DNA from: Cytophagales bacterium
Lineage (GTDB): Bacteria > Bacteroidota > Bacteroidia > Cytophagales > Cytophagaceae
Length of the DNA stretch: 37,901 nt
Direction: 5' to 3'
Assembly (NCBI GenBank): GCA_013297765.1
Contig: JAAFID010000015.1
Span: 1 to 37,901, forward strand
The notes under the pieces were generated by a model, which saw nothing but the letters and a program-made list of their open reading frames with translations, had not been told where the DNA came from and searched no databases. Of the stretch, positions 1 through 9,109 are shown piece by piece; positions within the stretch are counted from its first letter, which is position 1, and each line of letters opens with the position of its first letter. The translations under genes and the position numbers were made by a program.

Positions 1-2
1 AC

Positions 3-37
3 AACGCACAACGCACAACGCACAACGCACAACGCAC
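3..37. repeat. five tandem copies of a 7-bp unit (AACGCAC)
   Basis: Five exact head-to-tail copies of AACGCAC lie at the window edge, so the array may continue to the left. The reading frame of the following secreted-protein gene stays open through the array. Because 7 is not a multiple of 3, a change in copy number would shift any frame that crosses it. Confidence 0.9.
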
Positions 38-89
38 ACTTAGCACCAGCTATGCTTACAAACATTCAATAAGCCAGTTCGTTTTTATT

Positions 90-2480
90 TTGGCAGCTAT
101 GATAGCTTTTCTTTCCCACTTTACAGCTTCGGCACAGAAAAAAGAGTTTTCCAAAGAGCAATTGAAAAGTATTTCACCGAAAGGTGAAAGTATTCAAGCA
201 TCATCTTGTTTTGCCGATTTTGAAATGTCATGGTCATCTTTGACATGTTATGGCGAAGAGCGGGTTTATATTGGTTGGATTGCATTATCCACACCATCTT
301 GGGATCCTAAGCTGCGCGTTTCAGTTGCAGCAGGGCAAATTACTAGAATAACAGAAATAAGAGATGTATGGAACAACAAAACCCATAATTATGATTACAT
401 TGGTATGTATGCTACAGATGAAGAAATAAGTTTAACCGAGGGAAACCAATTTCATAAATTCGAGATTAGAGTGAAATGGTGGGGCATTACTAACGGGCAA
501 CTTACCCTAAAAGGGACAGGACTAGGTGCCTTGAGTTGTGAAAAAACTAAAACATTTGACCTTAGTGTTATTAGACCAACCTCCCCTGGAGATATTCAGC
601 CTCTAAGCGGTTCAACATTCGCAACCGATTGCAATGCCAATAGTGTATATAATTATTCGGTAAGCAATCAAGCCTATCATTCTTACAATTGGCAAGTGCC
701 TACAGGTTGGAGTATCGTTTCTGGACAAGGCTCTAATGCAGTAAGCGTTAAATCTAATGGCCAAAATCCAGGTGGTACACTTAGTGTAAATGCAACCAAT
801 CAATGTGGGGGCAACAGTACCAAAACGGCTACTATAGCTATAAGCCCTACTGCACTGCAAGCACCTGCTGCTCCATTGCTTAAAAGCGGTGAGTTACTTT
901 CTTGTGCAAACGGTGAGAATAATTATGTTATCAACCCTGATATTTCTTCCCGAAATAGTTTTGTAAACTATAACTGGTTTACCAGTAGTACTCCCAATGG
1001 GGATAGTCCTCTGTCAGTTCCAAAATTTCCTGACAATGCTAACCAATCTATGTTTCTCACTAAAAACGCACAGGTTCGATTGGCTTATAAAGATCAACGT
1101 GAACTATATGTATGTGCAGAAGCCATATATGGCTGTGGTACTAGCCCTAAAAATTGCTCGCCATTGGTGACACCAAAAAGCATACTGCCTATCACGAATA
1201 TATCTAGGGTGTCTACTGTACCCTATGACAACTTAGGTGGCGTACATGAATTTAAAATTTCTGGATCTCCCTACGCCGACAACCAAGCAGGCATTACCTA
1301 CATCTACAGTGTAAAAGGCACATTGACAGGTGGTGTGCAACCTACCATAGTGCTAGCCAATGGCAGCAATGTTACGACCTTAGAAACTGCTAGCAAAAGC
1401 ATTAATGTAAGGGCAAACAACGCCAATGGAGTACAGGTTACTGTCATATCTAAAAGTAGCCAATGTGGGCAGAGCCCTAATACTTTTGTGAAAGATTTTC
1501 CATTCAACAACAGTTTAGAATTTGACGGTACAGACGACTATGCCCAAGTACCGCATAATAACTTAATGAACATATCGGGTACTGATGGGTTTTCGCTAGA
1601 GTCATGGATCAATACCACTGCCGTACCTGCAAGCAATACAAGCCCTACTATATTGTCCAAAATAACCGACACGCCAGGGCAAGGCACTCAAGGTTTTTTA
1701 TTTGGGTTAAATAGTGTTGGTAAAATATTTTTAGAGTTGAATGGCTATAGATACACCTCTACTGATTCACGTAATCTAAGAGATGGAAGCTGCCATCACA
1801 TTGCAGCAGTAAGAAACTATACCACTAGAAATATAGAATTTTATATTGATGGTCAACCAGCAGGTAATGTATTGGGACAAATAAGGGTAGATTTAACCAA
1901 TACCAATGGATTAAAAATAGGCAACTGGACATACAATGCTACTATATACCCTTTCAAAAGTGTAATAGATGAGGTGCGTCTATGGAAAGCATACCGCACT
2001 GCTCAACAAATTAATGATTATTGGAGAACGTCTCTTATAGGCAACGAAACGGGACTTGTTGCTTACTGGAAACTAAACGATGGTGCAGGGCAAGTAATCA
2101 AAGATTTCTCGCCAAATGGCTTGAATGGAACATTAGGTTCTAATGGCAGTGCTGCCGATGGCAATGACCCAATTTGGAAAACCCAATATGCGGTATGCAG
2201 CAATATTGCCAGACAAGGCGATGCAGGAAATGAGGAAGAAATTGCAAACGCCAGTGCAGTATCTATATTCCCTAACCCTGCTACCAATATCGTAAACATT
2301 GAGGTTATTAATAATGCTGCTATAGCCCAATTACGCCTTATGGACATGCATGGCAAAGAAATAGCCAACCTAGGTACGGTAAATACCATAGATGTAAGCA
2401 CCCTGGCCAATGGTCTATACTATGTAGAGCTACAAATAGGTGGCAAGACAGAAAGAAAAAAGCTACAGGTTATTAAATAA
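90..2480 (+). CDS. secreted LamG-like protein with T9SS type A C-terminal sorting domain
   Basis: A cell-surface or secreted protein exported by the type IX system, probably binding glycans or surfaces. Order of parts: hydrophobic export signal ending TASAQ (about residue 16 from position 90), an unrecognised N-domain with PKD/Ig-like beta repeats (about 20-460), a LamG/concanavalin-like jelly roll (about 475-690, LEFDGTDDYAQVP to VAYWKLNDG), and a C-terminal T9SS type A sorting domain (about 725-796, with IFPNPATN and NGLYYVEL). The start is uncertain. Position 90 is TTG and gives a signal peptide with no basic N-region. No ATG, GTG or TTG lies in frame upstream within the window, although the frame is open to base 1. 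An ATG at 52 in another frame would give an ideal signal peptide (beginning MLTKHSISQF) if one base were added near 58-62, so this 5' end may be frameshifted. The family call is firm; the ligand is unknown. Confidence 0.85.
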   Translation: MAAMIAFLSHFTASAQKKEFSKEQLKSISPKGESIQASSCFADFEMSWSSLTCYGEERVYIGWIALSTPSWDPKLRVSVAAGQITRITEIRDVWNNKTHNYDYIGMYATDEEISLTEGNQFHKFEIRVKWWGITNGQLTLKGTGLGALSCEKTKTFDLSVIRPTSPGDIQPLSGSTFATDCNANSVYNYSVSNQAYHSYNWQVPTGWSIVSGQGSNAVSVKSNGQNPGGTLSVNATNQCGGNSTKTATIAISPTALQAPAAPLLKSGELLSCANGENNYVINPDISSRNSFVNYNWFTSSTPNGDSPLSVPKFPDNANQSMFLTKNAQVRLAYKDQRELYVCAEAIYGCGTSPKNCSPLVTPKSILPITNISRVSTVPYDNLGGVHEFKISGSPYADNQAGITYIYSVKGTLTGGVQPTIVLANGSNVTTLETASKSINVRANNANGVQVTVISKSSQCGQSPNTFVKDFPFNNSLEFDGTDDYAQVPHNNLMNISGTDGFSLESWINTTAVPASNTSPTILSKITDTPGQGTQGFLFGLNSVGKIFLELNGYRYTSTDSRNLRDGSCHHIAAVRNYTTRNIEFYIDGQPAGNVLGQIRVDLTNTNGLKIGNWTYNATIYPFKSVIDEVRLWKAYRTAQQINDYWRTSLIGNETGLVAYWKLNDGAGQVIKDFSPNGLNGTLGSNGSAADGNDPIWKTQYAVCSNIARQGDAGNEEEIANASAVSIFPNPATNIVNIEVINNAAIAQLRLMDMHGKEIANLGTVNTIDVSTLANGLYYVELQIGGKTERKKLQVIK

Positions 2481-2498
2481 TTTAACAATTTAAAATTC

Positions 2499-2534
2499 AG
2501 CCAATCATATACCTAGGTATATGATTGGCTTTTT
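2499..2534 (+). terminator. intrinsic terminator made of a perfect 32-bp palindrome plus T-run
   Basis: Bases 2499-2530 are a perfect self-complementary palindrome (arm AGCCAATCATATACC) followed by Ts. It lies 18 bp after the stop of the first T9SS cargo gene and only 10 bp before the next start codon. It should end transcription of the upstream gene. The next gene would then need a promoter inside this stretch or read-through. Confidence 0.8.
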
Positions 2535-2540
2535 GCATAT

Positions 2541-4646
2541 ATGAGGTATTTATTGTGTGCCATTAGTTTTCTTGTGCTTTCTTTTGCTACAGCCCAAAAG
2601 CAAAACAACCATTGGTTGCTACAAAACTCGGCAATGGTCGATTTTAATGTAACCCCACCCAATGCAAGCTATGGCGGTTATGCCGACATTGTTTTTACAT
2701 TTGCCTTTGAAAACTCTACCATTAGCGATGCCAATGGCAACTTATTGTTTTATACTAATGGGAAAAATGTATGGGGCAAGGATAGGAAATTTCTAAAAGG
2801 TAGTCCATTGCTTGATACCAATGTTTATAATTCTTTAATCGGATGCGTAATAGTACCAAGACCTATGCATCCGAATATGTATTATATTTTTTACACCTAT
2901 GGTCTCAATGGTCATAGTCTATATTATGCCATAGTAGATATGAAGGCTAACAATGGAAAGGGAGAAGTGGTAGAGAAAAACGTACCTTTATGGGGAGCAG
3001 TATTTTTTGGTATCAAGGCTACTGGGGTCGATGGTTGCAATGGAATATGGGTAATAGCCCAAGATGCTTCAGAAAATCAGTTTGTTTCTTTTCGTGTAGG
3101 TGCCAACAAAATTGATACAGTGATTTCTACACATGCCCGCATAAACATGAGTGGATATGGAACCTACTGGAATCAGAGCATGAGACTGAGTTCAGATGCA
3201 CGACTACTCGCTATTCCCAATACAAATATCAATAGCAGCGATTTTGAGAAATGCTATATATATCCGTTCGATAATAAAACAGGATTAATTGATAGGGAAA
3301 AAATTATTATTGATAAGTCTGGGCAATCCTTAAGATTCGAATTTTCTCACAATGGAAAGAGATTATATTTCAATACTGCAGAAGAAGACACAAAAGATAA
3401 TAGCAAAATATGGAACATTATGTATGAATACGATGTGTCCATTTTTGATAGTAAGCGCGTGAATGGTTCTATACAAAAACATTATTTCAACAAATCCACG
3501 AGTCGTCCAGCGGGTTATTCCCTTATGGTAGCACCAAATGGCAAATTCTATACTGCAAGAGGCAACCAAGACGATAGAGAATTTCCTAACATCAAGACTT
3601 ACTTAGGAGAGTACTTGAATGCCAATGAAGGAGGTATGCCTAAAATAAATCAGGAAGCTATTTACATCACTACTAAGTACAATAATGTTGGTAAAAACGA
3701 TGGTAGTTTTTTTCTTAATGCCAACTACCTACAAAACTACTACGAACACCTGCCCAAGCTAGTACTGCCAACTAAGTTTTGTACAGGCGATAGCATTACC
3801 CTAAAAGCAGATACCTCCTACGCCAGTACTCGATACAAATGGTTTGTAAACGACAGCCTAGTAAGCACCTCAGCCCAGCCCAAAATAAAACTAGACAAAG
3901 TAGGCAAGCAAAACATAACCCTCCACATCAACGAATGTCTGGTAGAGCAAGACATACAGGTAAGCCCCAGTTTAGTGCCTATACTCAAAGATACCTCGCT
4001 ATGCGAGGCACAGCCAATCAGCCTTGCGGCAGCAAACAATGGCAACAAGTACCTGTGGAATACCAAAGACACTACCCAAAGTATAGTGGTAGCTAAAGAG
4101 GGCAAATACAAAGTAACCGTAACCAATACCTGCAACCAACTACTGGACAGTGCCAGCGTAAAGCTGTACCCCAAATTTTATGATTTTCTAAACCCCACCA
4201 CCGAGGTATGCGAGCAAGACCAAGTAACCCTTACTGCACCTACAGGTGCTACACAATACAACTGGAGTACTGGGGAAACTACACCAAGCATTACCATCAC
4301 CCAAGCAGGCAAGTATCAAGTAAAACTCACCAACCGTTGCTACGCCCTAAGCGACAGTACCCAGGTAGTATTCTTTAATGAAATATACAAGACCAGTGCC
4401 CAAAACCTAGTCACCGCCAATGGCGATGATAAAAATGAAGCCTTAGAACTTTTTACCCACGACCTACAAGATTATACCCTTAGTATCTACAACCGTTGGG
4501 GGGCTAGGGTGTTCATCAGTCACAATTCGCTTGAGCCATGGAAGCCGAGCGAGGTCGAAGCAGGCGTTTACTACTACAGCGTTACCGCCGCCTACTGCAA
4601 TGGCAAACCCTACGAGCAAAAAGGCTGGGTACAGGTGGTGAAATAA
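2541..4646 (+). CDS. secreted protein with Ig-like repeats and T9SS type B (gliding-associated) C-terminal domain
   Basis: A large surface or secreted protein of the gliding motility-associated C-terminal domain class (TIGR04131/CHU_C family). It has a signal peptide at residues 1-18 (ends FATAQ), a roughly 380-residue beta-rich N-domain that resembles a propeller (phrases such as DANGNLLFYTNGKNVW are typical of this class), three consecutive Ig/PKD-like repeats (about 405-610, each opening with a C-x(5)-L/I-like strand and containing YKW, YLW or YNW), and the type B sorting domain (about 620-701, with TANGDDKNE, IYNRWGARVF and GVYYYSV). ATG 2541 is chosen because it starts directly at the signal peptide. 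The neighbouring gene is also T9SS cargo, but of type A, so the two rely on different sorting routes. Ligand unknown. Confidence 0.88.
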   Translation: MRYLLCAISFLVLSFATAQKQNNHWLLQNSAMVDFNVTPPNASYGGYADIVFTFAFENSTISDANGNLLFYTNGKNVWGKDRKFLKGSPLLDTNVYNSLIGCVIVPRPMHPNMYYIFYTYGLNGHSLYYAIVDMKANNGKGEVVEKNVPLWGAVFFGIKATGVDGCNGIWVIAQDASENQFVSFRVGANKIDTVISTHARINMSGYGTYWNQSMRLSSDARLLAIPNTNINSSDFEKCYIYPFDNKTGLIDREKIIIDKSGQSLRFEFSHNGKRLYFNTAEEDTKDNSKIWNIMYEYDVSIFDSKRVNGSIQKHYFNKSTSRPAGYSLMVAPNGKFYTARGNQDDREFPNIKTYLGEYLNANEGGMPKINQEAIYITTKYNNVGKNDGSFFLNANYLQNYYEHLPKLVLPTKFCTGDSITLKADTSYASTRYKWFVNDSLVSTSAQPKIKLDKVGKQNITLHINECLVEQDIQVSPSLVPILKDTSLCEAQPISLAAANNGNKYLWNTKDTTQSIVVAKEGKYKVTVTNTCNQLLDSASVKLYPKFYDFLNPTTEVCEQDQVTLTAPTGATQYNWSTGETTPSITITQAGKYQVKLTNRCYALSDSTQVVFFNEIYKTSAQNLVTANGDDKNEALELFTHDLQDYTLSIYNRWGARVFISHNSLEPWKPSEVEAGVYYYSVTAAYCNGKPYEQKGWVQVVK

Positions 4647-4648
4647 AC

Positions 4649-4757
4649 GTTCTACGTGGTAGGTTTTTATGTTTTACGTTTTAGGTTGTACGTTATAAGT
4701 AATTATGTTGTACGTAAAACGTATAACGTAAATACGTAATACATTTTTTACGTTGAA
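4649..4757. repeat. intergenic block of TACGTT/AACGTA words
   Basis: This gap is dominated by repeated TACGT, ACGTTTTA and TACGTAAAACGTA words that can pair with each other into hairpins. Similar words (ACGTGGTA followed by a GTTTTTA-like stretch) recur at 31933-31953 and 33779-33820, so this looks like a dispersed short intergenic repeat family. No gene is seen in it. Confidence 0.6.
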
Positions 4758-4814
4758 GATTAAATCCTAGCTACCGTATGGCATTCCCCTAGGTATTGTT
4801 TATTTTTATAGTTT

Positions 4815-6347
4815 ATGAAGAACATATTTTTACATATTGTTGGGGTTTGTGGTTTACTAATGTCATTGGCACTAGGTATAGCAACGGCTCAAGACAAGCT
4901 AGAGATGCTCAATACCGACATTCTAGAACTGGGCAAGGTGAATGGACAAAGTGTGCACCGCCTGATTGGCCATGTGGTTTTTAAGCAACAGGGAATGCTT
5001 ATCTATTGCGATTCGGCCATAAAACCTGTGAAGAAAAGTGAACCTATCAATGCCTACGGACACGTACGCATGAATCAAGGAGACACTACTACGCTTACTA
5101 GCCAATCGATGACCTACGACCCCAATACCAAAGTGGCTATATTTCGGGGCAATGTGGTATTCAAAGACAAAAAGACTACGCTGACTACAGAAGTGCTAGA
5201 GTACAACACCAGCACCAAAAATGCGACCTATAATACCTTTGCAAAAATAGTGGATCAAAGCTCCATACTTACCAGCTTGCAAGGCTCGTACGATAGCCAA
5301 AGTAAAATATTTTATTTCCGTAGAAAAGTAAAGGCAGTAGGGCCTCAAGGTACACTTATTACTGACACGCTTGACTACAACACCACAACCAAAATGGCCA
5401 TTTTTAGAGGACCATCGGAATTGGTGAAGATAGATGGGGTAGTGCATGCCGACTATGGCGAGTACAAAACAGACGAATCTGTCTCTAGGGTAAAGGGTAG
5501 AGCCAAGGTAGAGTCGGGCAACTACATCATCACTGGCGACGATATGTACAATGATGAGAAGAACAAAATGACCATCATTAAAAACAATGTGACCATCATT
5601 TCTATCAAAGATAAAATCATTATAGAAGGCGATGTGGTGCATTATTTTGGCAAAAAAGGTTATTCCAAAGTATTTGGTAACCCAGTAATGAAGAGCTATG
5701 CCGAGCCAGATACTTTGTTTATCATTGCCGATACATTGATTTCTATCGATAATAATATTGCCGCAGAAAAAAGACTATACGCCTACCGCCATTCCAAAAT
5801 ATTTAGAACAGATATTCAAGGCAAGTGCGATTCACTGGTGTACAATTTTGGCGATTCTACCATTCATTTCTTCCGTGAGCCAGTGCTGTGGAGCGATGGC
5901 AACCAAATTCTTGCCGACAGTATCCATATCCAAATGGCCAACAAAGCCATTGACAAACTGCACATGAATACCAATTCTTTCATCATCAGTACCGATAGTT
6001 TGAAAAATTTTAATCAAGTAAAAGGCCGAAAAATGGTGGCACATTTTCAAAAAAATACCATTCAAAAAGTAGATGTGTTTGGCAATGGTGAAAGCCTGTA
6101 CTTCGCACTTGAAGGCGATACCGCAGTAATGGGGATGAACAAAGTAATATGTAGCGATATGGTGATACATTTTGACAGCAGTAAAGTAAGCACCATTTCA
6201 TTTCTCACTAGCCCAGAGGGTTTATTTATTCCGCCCCACGAAATAGAAGAACCCGCCCGTAGATTGAAAGGTTTCAAATGGAGAATTGCAGAACGCCCAC
6301 TATTGGCCGATGTAAAACGCAGAAGAATACTTACCAAAAAAAGTTAG
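4815..6347 (+). CDS. OstA-like (LptA/LptD-N type) periplasmic envelope protein
   Basis: Resembles the OstA-like proteins of Bacteroidota, which share the LptA/OstA beta-jellyroll fold used in lipopolysaccharide transport. A signal peptide (1-25, ends ATAQ) is followed by about 12 short beta repeats with recurring phrases such as GHVVFKQQGMLIYCD, GNVVFKDKKTTLTTEVLEY and GDVVHYFGKKGYSKV. No outer-membrane barrel like that of full LptD is evident at 510 residues, so it is more LptA-like in role than a complete LptD. The start at ATG 4815 opens directly on the signal peptide. It is followed after 13 bp by a sensor kinase, probably in the same operon. An LPS-transport role is inferred from the family, not shown by the sequence itself. 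Confidence 0.75.
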   Translation: MKNIFLHIVGVCGLLMSLALGIATAQDKLEMLNTDILELGKVNGQSVHRLIGHVVFKQQGMLIYCDSAIKPVKKSEPINAYGHVRMNQGDTTTLTSQSMTYDPNTKVAIFRGNVVFKDKKTTLTTEVLEYNTSTKNATYNTFAKIVDQSSILTSLQGSYDSQSKIFYFRRKVKAVGPQGTLITDTLDYNTTTKMAIFRGPSELVKIDGVVHADYGEYKTDESVSRVKGRAKVESGNYIITGDDMYNDEKNKMTIIKNNVTIISIKDKIIIEGDVVHYFGKKGYSKVFGNPVMKSYAEPDTLFIIADTLISIDNNIAAEKRLYAYRHSKIFRTDIQGKCDSLVYNFGDSTIHFFREPVLWSDGNQILADSIHIQMANKAIDKLHMNTNSFIISTDSLKNFNQVKGRKMVAHFQKNTIQKVDVFGNGESLYFALEGDTAVMGMNKVICSDMVIHFDSSKVSTISFLTSPEGLFIPPHEIEEPARRLKGFKWRIAERPLLADVKRRRILTKKS

Positions 6348-6360
6348 TAACGCCAGCACT

Positions 6361-7611
6361 ATGAAGTTAATTGAGAAGACAAATTTTTATTATCTCATTT
6401 ATACTTTTTTCATATTTGCTCTTGGCACTTTGTTATTTTATTTTTTGGTAAAGAAGGTACTGATAGATGGAGTAGATGAAACGCTACATTTGGAAAAAAT
6501 TCAGTTGATAGAAAATTTGGGCTACGAGAAAGACATTCACGCCTTAGTGCCATCAGAGAATATAGAAATTCATGTACGCTCGGTGGGTAAGCCTATGCCA
6601 GATGCTTTTGCTACCATTCAGATACAAAATCGTGAAGGGGAACTAGCAGATTACCGACAACTTACCAGTGTTTTCAAGCATGACAATGAGTTTTATGAAA
6701 TTAAATTGCGTCAATCTTTGGAAGAGGTAGAGGCACTTATAGCAAGCATACTACCACTAGAGGTGGTTCTTTTTTTAATGCTACTGGCAGGCGTACTTAT
6801 CATTAGTCGCCAAGTATCGGGTACTGTATGGAGGCCTTTTTATGAGCTACTAGACCAGCTACGCAATTACGATCTGGGGCAGGTGGGCATTATTCGCTAT
6901 CAACCCACCAATATCAACGAATTTGATGCTTTAGGCGAGGGCCTAGAAAAGATGACCGTAAAAATAGACCGAGATTTTAGAAGCCAAAAAGAGTTCAATG
7001 AAAATTCGTCTCACGAATTGCAAACGCCTATTGCCATTATCAAAAACAAATTAGAGTTGCTGATACAGTCGCAAAATATGGGTGAGAAAGAAATGCAACT
7101 TGCCCAATCTATGTTTCAGGCACTACGTCGCCTTGGTACGCTAAACAAAGGCTTGATACTGCTGTCTAAAATTGATAATGCCCAATACAACGATACTCAA
7201 GAGATACTTCCTAGCCAACTGATAGCTCAGATATTAGAAAATTTTGAAGAAAGTATTGCAGAAAAAAACATCCGTCACGAGATAAAAATAATAGACGAAG
7301 TAACGATAGAAACCAATTTGGCTTTGTTTGAAATACTGATAGTCAATTTGATTTCAAATGCCATAAAACACAACATAGAGAGTGGTTCTCTTTCGATTGT
7401 GCTAAACGAAAACAAATTGACCATTTCCAACACGGGGGTTGCCATGAGTATAGACCCAAATACCCTTTTTGAACGTTTTAAGAAAAATTCAGAATTAGAA
7501 AATGCAGTAGGCCTAGGGCTATCTATTGTAAGGAAAATTTGCGATTATCTTCATTTTGAAATCAACTACCAATGCATCGCCACTACCCATGAGATTACTG
7601 TAGTGTTTTAA
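6361..7611 (+). CDS. orphan membrane sensor histidine kinase
   Basis: A two-component sensor kinase. Membrane helices at about 8-34 and 122-148 frame a small periplasmic sensor domain of roughly 90 residues. The HisKA phospho-acceptor is H218 in SSHELQTP, and the HATPase domain shows the N-box (NLISNAIKHN), a G1-like NTG and a G2 motif (GLGLSIVRKI). FNENSSHELQTP is typical of Bacteroidota kinases that pair with an OmpR-type regulator. No response regulator is adjacent: the gene stands alone, 13 bp after the OstA-like gene. It may sense envelope or LPS state, which is inference from that pairing. The partner regulator must lie elsewhere. Confidence 0.9.
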   Translation: MKLIEKTNFYYLIYTFFIFALGTLLFYFLVKKVLIDGVDETLHLEKIQLIENLGYEKDIHALVPSENIEIHVRSVGKPMPDAFATIQIQNREGELADYRQLTSVFKHDNEFYEIKLRQSLEEVEALIASILPLEVVLFLMLLAGVLIISRQVSGTVWRPFYELLDQLRNYDLGQVGIIRYQPTNINEFDALGEGLEKMTVKIDRDFRSQKEFNENSSHELQTPIAIIKNKLELLIQSQNMGEKEMQLAQSMFQALRRLGTLNKGLILLSKIDNAQYNDTQEILPSQLIAQILENFEESIAEKNIRHEIKIIDEVTIETNLALFEILIVNLISNAIKHNIESGSLSIVLNENKLTISNTGVAMSIDPNTLFERFKKNSELENAVGLGLSIVRKICDYLHFEINYQCIATTHEITVVF

Positions 7612-7816
7612 AATTTGTCATCGCATTAAAGTTGGTGCAAGTATAGGAAAAGATAGTACACTATTTTGATTGTTTTTTTATGCTCCAAACTTGAGAAGGA
7701 GTGTTATATTTGAAGCCAATATTTATTCAAAATTAGCATGAAAGTACATTCGATTTATACGATTTTTTAAAGTACTCCTGATAAATTAAAAAAACGCCCA
7801 ACCAACAGAATGTGTG

Positions 7817-8725
7817 CTACTGTGTCAAGCGAGAAAAAATATCTTCTAGCGAAGTTTCTTTTTGAGTCATGCCCAGCAGTACCCAACCATGGGTTTGGCA
7901 GGCGGCAAAGATTAGGCTGCGTACATCGGTTTCACCATAAAATATTTCGTATTTATTTCCCTCTACTACGGTAACGTCACTTACCCCTTCTATGGCTTTT
8001 AACAATACGGTGTCAATGGCATGTTCAAATTCTGCCATCAATATTCTGGTGGCATGGGTGTATTGCTTTAGTTGGTCTATGGCATTGTTGGCGACTATTT
8101 TGCCAGCATTGATGATCACTACTTTGTCGCATATCGCTTGCACTTCTTGCATGATATGGGTAGAGAGAATCACCGTTTTTTCCCTGCCAATATTTTTGAT
8201 GAGGTTTCTAATCTCTACTATTTGGTTGGGGTCTAGTCCTGTAGTAGGCTCATCGAGAATCAATACGGCTGGCTCGTGTATCATGGCTTGGGCTAGACCT
8301 ACTCGCTGCCTATAGCCTTTAGAGAGTACGCCTATTTTTTTGTTTTGCTCTATGCCTAGTCCCGTCATATCAATCATTTGTCGGGTGCGGCTATGCAGTA
8401 CATTGCCTCGCATACCGTGCAGCGAACCTATGAAATGCAGGTATTCATGTACATACATATCGAGGTATAGTGGGTTGTGCTCGGGCAGGTAGCCTACATT
8501 TTGCCTTACCAGCATGGGTTGCGTAGCCACATCATAGCCAGCTAGCGTTACACTACCAGAAGTTGGCGGCACGTAGCAAGTAGCTATCTTCATGGTGGTA
8601 GATTTGCCAGCACCATTGGGGCCTAGCAAACCTAATATTTCGCCTTGCTTTACTTCAAAAGAAATGTTGTCTATAGCACGCTGTGTGCCATATATTTTTG
8701 TGAGATTGGATACGATTACCGACAT
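7817..8725 (-). CDS. gldA: GldA-like ABC transporter ATP-binding protein
   Basis: ATPase subunit of an ABC-2 type exporter, closely resembling GldA of the gliding motility transporter GldA-GldF-GldG. Walker A is GPNGAGKS (35-42), the signature is LSKGYRQR followed by VGLAQAM, Walker B is VLILDEPTTGLDP, and the H-loop lies in LSTHIMQEV. The length of 302 residues fits GldA. The permease genes gldF and gldG are not adjacent, which is common when gldA is separate. It could equally be another ABC-2 exporter ATPase of the same subfamily. It is transcribed alone, converging with the histidine kinase gene; the 205 bp between them hold nothing I can name. Confidence 0.8.
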   Translation of the reverse strand: MSVIVSNLTKIYGTQRAIDNISFEVKQGEILGLLGPNGAGKSTTMKIATCYVPPTSGSVTLAGYDVATQPMLVRQNVGYLPEHNPLYLDMYVHEYLHFIGSLHGMRGNVLHSRTRQMIDMTGLGIEQNKKIGVLSKGYRQRVGLAQAMIHEPAVLILDEPTTGLDPNQIVEIRNLIKNIGREKTVILSTHIMQEVQAICDKVVIINAGKIVANNAIDQLKQYTHATRILMAEFEHAIDTVLLKAIEGVSDVTVVEGNKYEIFYGETDVRSLIFAACQTHGWVLLGMTQKETSLEDIFSRLTQ

Positions 8726-8869
8726 GATGGTTAAAATTACAAATTAGATTAGTAAATTCATTGCTTACTTGTGGGAATATTGAAATGGCAAGAGGTATTA
8801 AAAATTGGGGAACATTATTGAAACGTCTTAATTATACTTTATTTAAATTGGAATTTGAACGAGAAATCT

Positions 8870-9109
8870 ATGCTGACAATTAATACCATACTAAAAGAGA
8901 TGAAAGACGTTCCAGTTAATCGACTTGAAGAACTTTATCAATTTGTTAATTCTCTAACACCAAAATCTAAACATTCGCAAACATTACGCAAAAAAATTCT
9001 TTCGTTTGGAGGCGTGTTCAGTGACATGAATAACAAAGATTACGAAGAATATCTTAACCACCTGAAAAGCTCTAGAGAAAAAATATTTAATCGAAACATT
9101 GATTTATGA
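8870..9109 (+). CDS. antitoxin of a VapBC-like pair (DUF2281-like)
   Basis: A small protein of 79 residues immediately upstream of a PIN-domain toxin and overlapping it by 4 bp (ATGA), the usual antitoxin-toxin arrangement. The N-terminal part (LTINTILKEMKDVPVNRLEE) is helical and resembles DUF2281-type antitoxins; the C-terminal part is charged and probably wraps the toxin. A TTG at 8855 would add five residues, but ATG 8870 is preferred. The stretch 8850-9510 is visibly more AT-rich than its neighbours, which fits an acquired module. Function is inferred mostly from position. Confidence 0.7.
   Translation: MLTINTILKEMKDVPVNRLEELYQFVNSLTPKSKHSQTLRKKILSFGGVFSDMNNKDYEEYLNHLKSSREKIFNRNIDL

Noticed and set aside
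1-37. CRISPR-like array
   Set aside because: The unit is 7 bp without spacers; it is a simple tandem repeat.
2063-2410. 115-codon minus-strand open frame
   Set aside because: Antisense shadow of the sorting-domain region of the first gene.
3839-4096. 85-codon open frame inside the second T9SS cargo gene
   Set aside because: It lies wholly within a convincing gene in another frame, has low-complexity composition and no family features.
4796-4984. 62-codon frame overlapping the start of the OstA-like gene
   Set aside because: Starts from a non-ATG codon and overlaps the well-supported signal peptide region.
7705-7712. Exact TATATTTG -7-like match after the histidine kinase
   Set aside because: No -33 element at the right distance and no plus-strand gene follows it.
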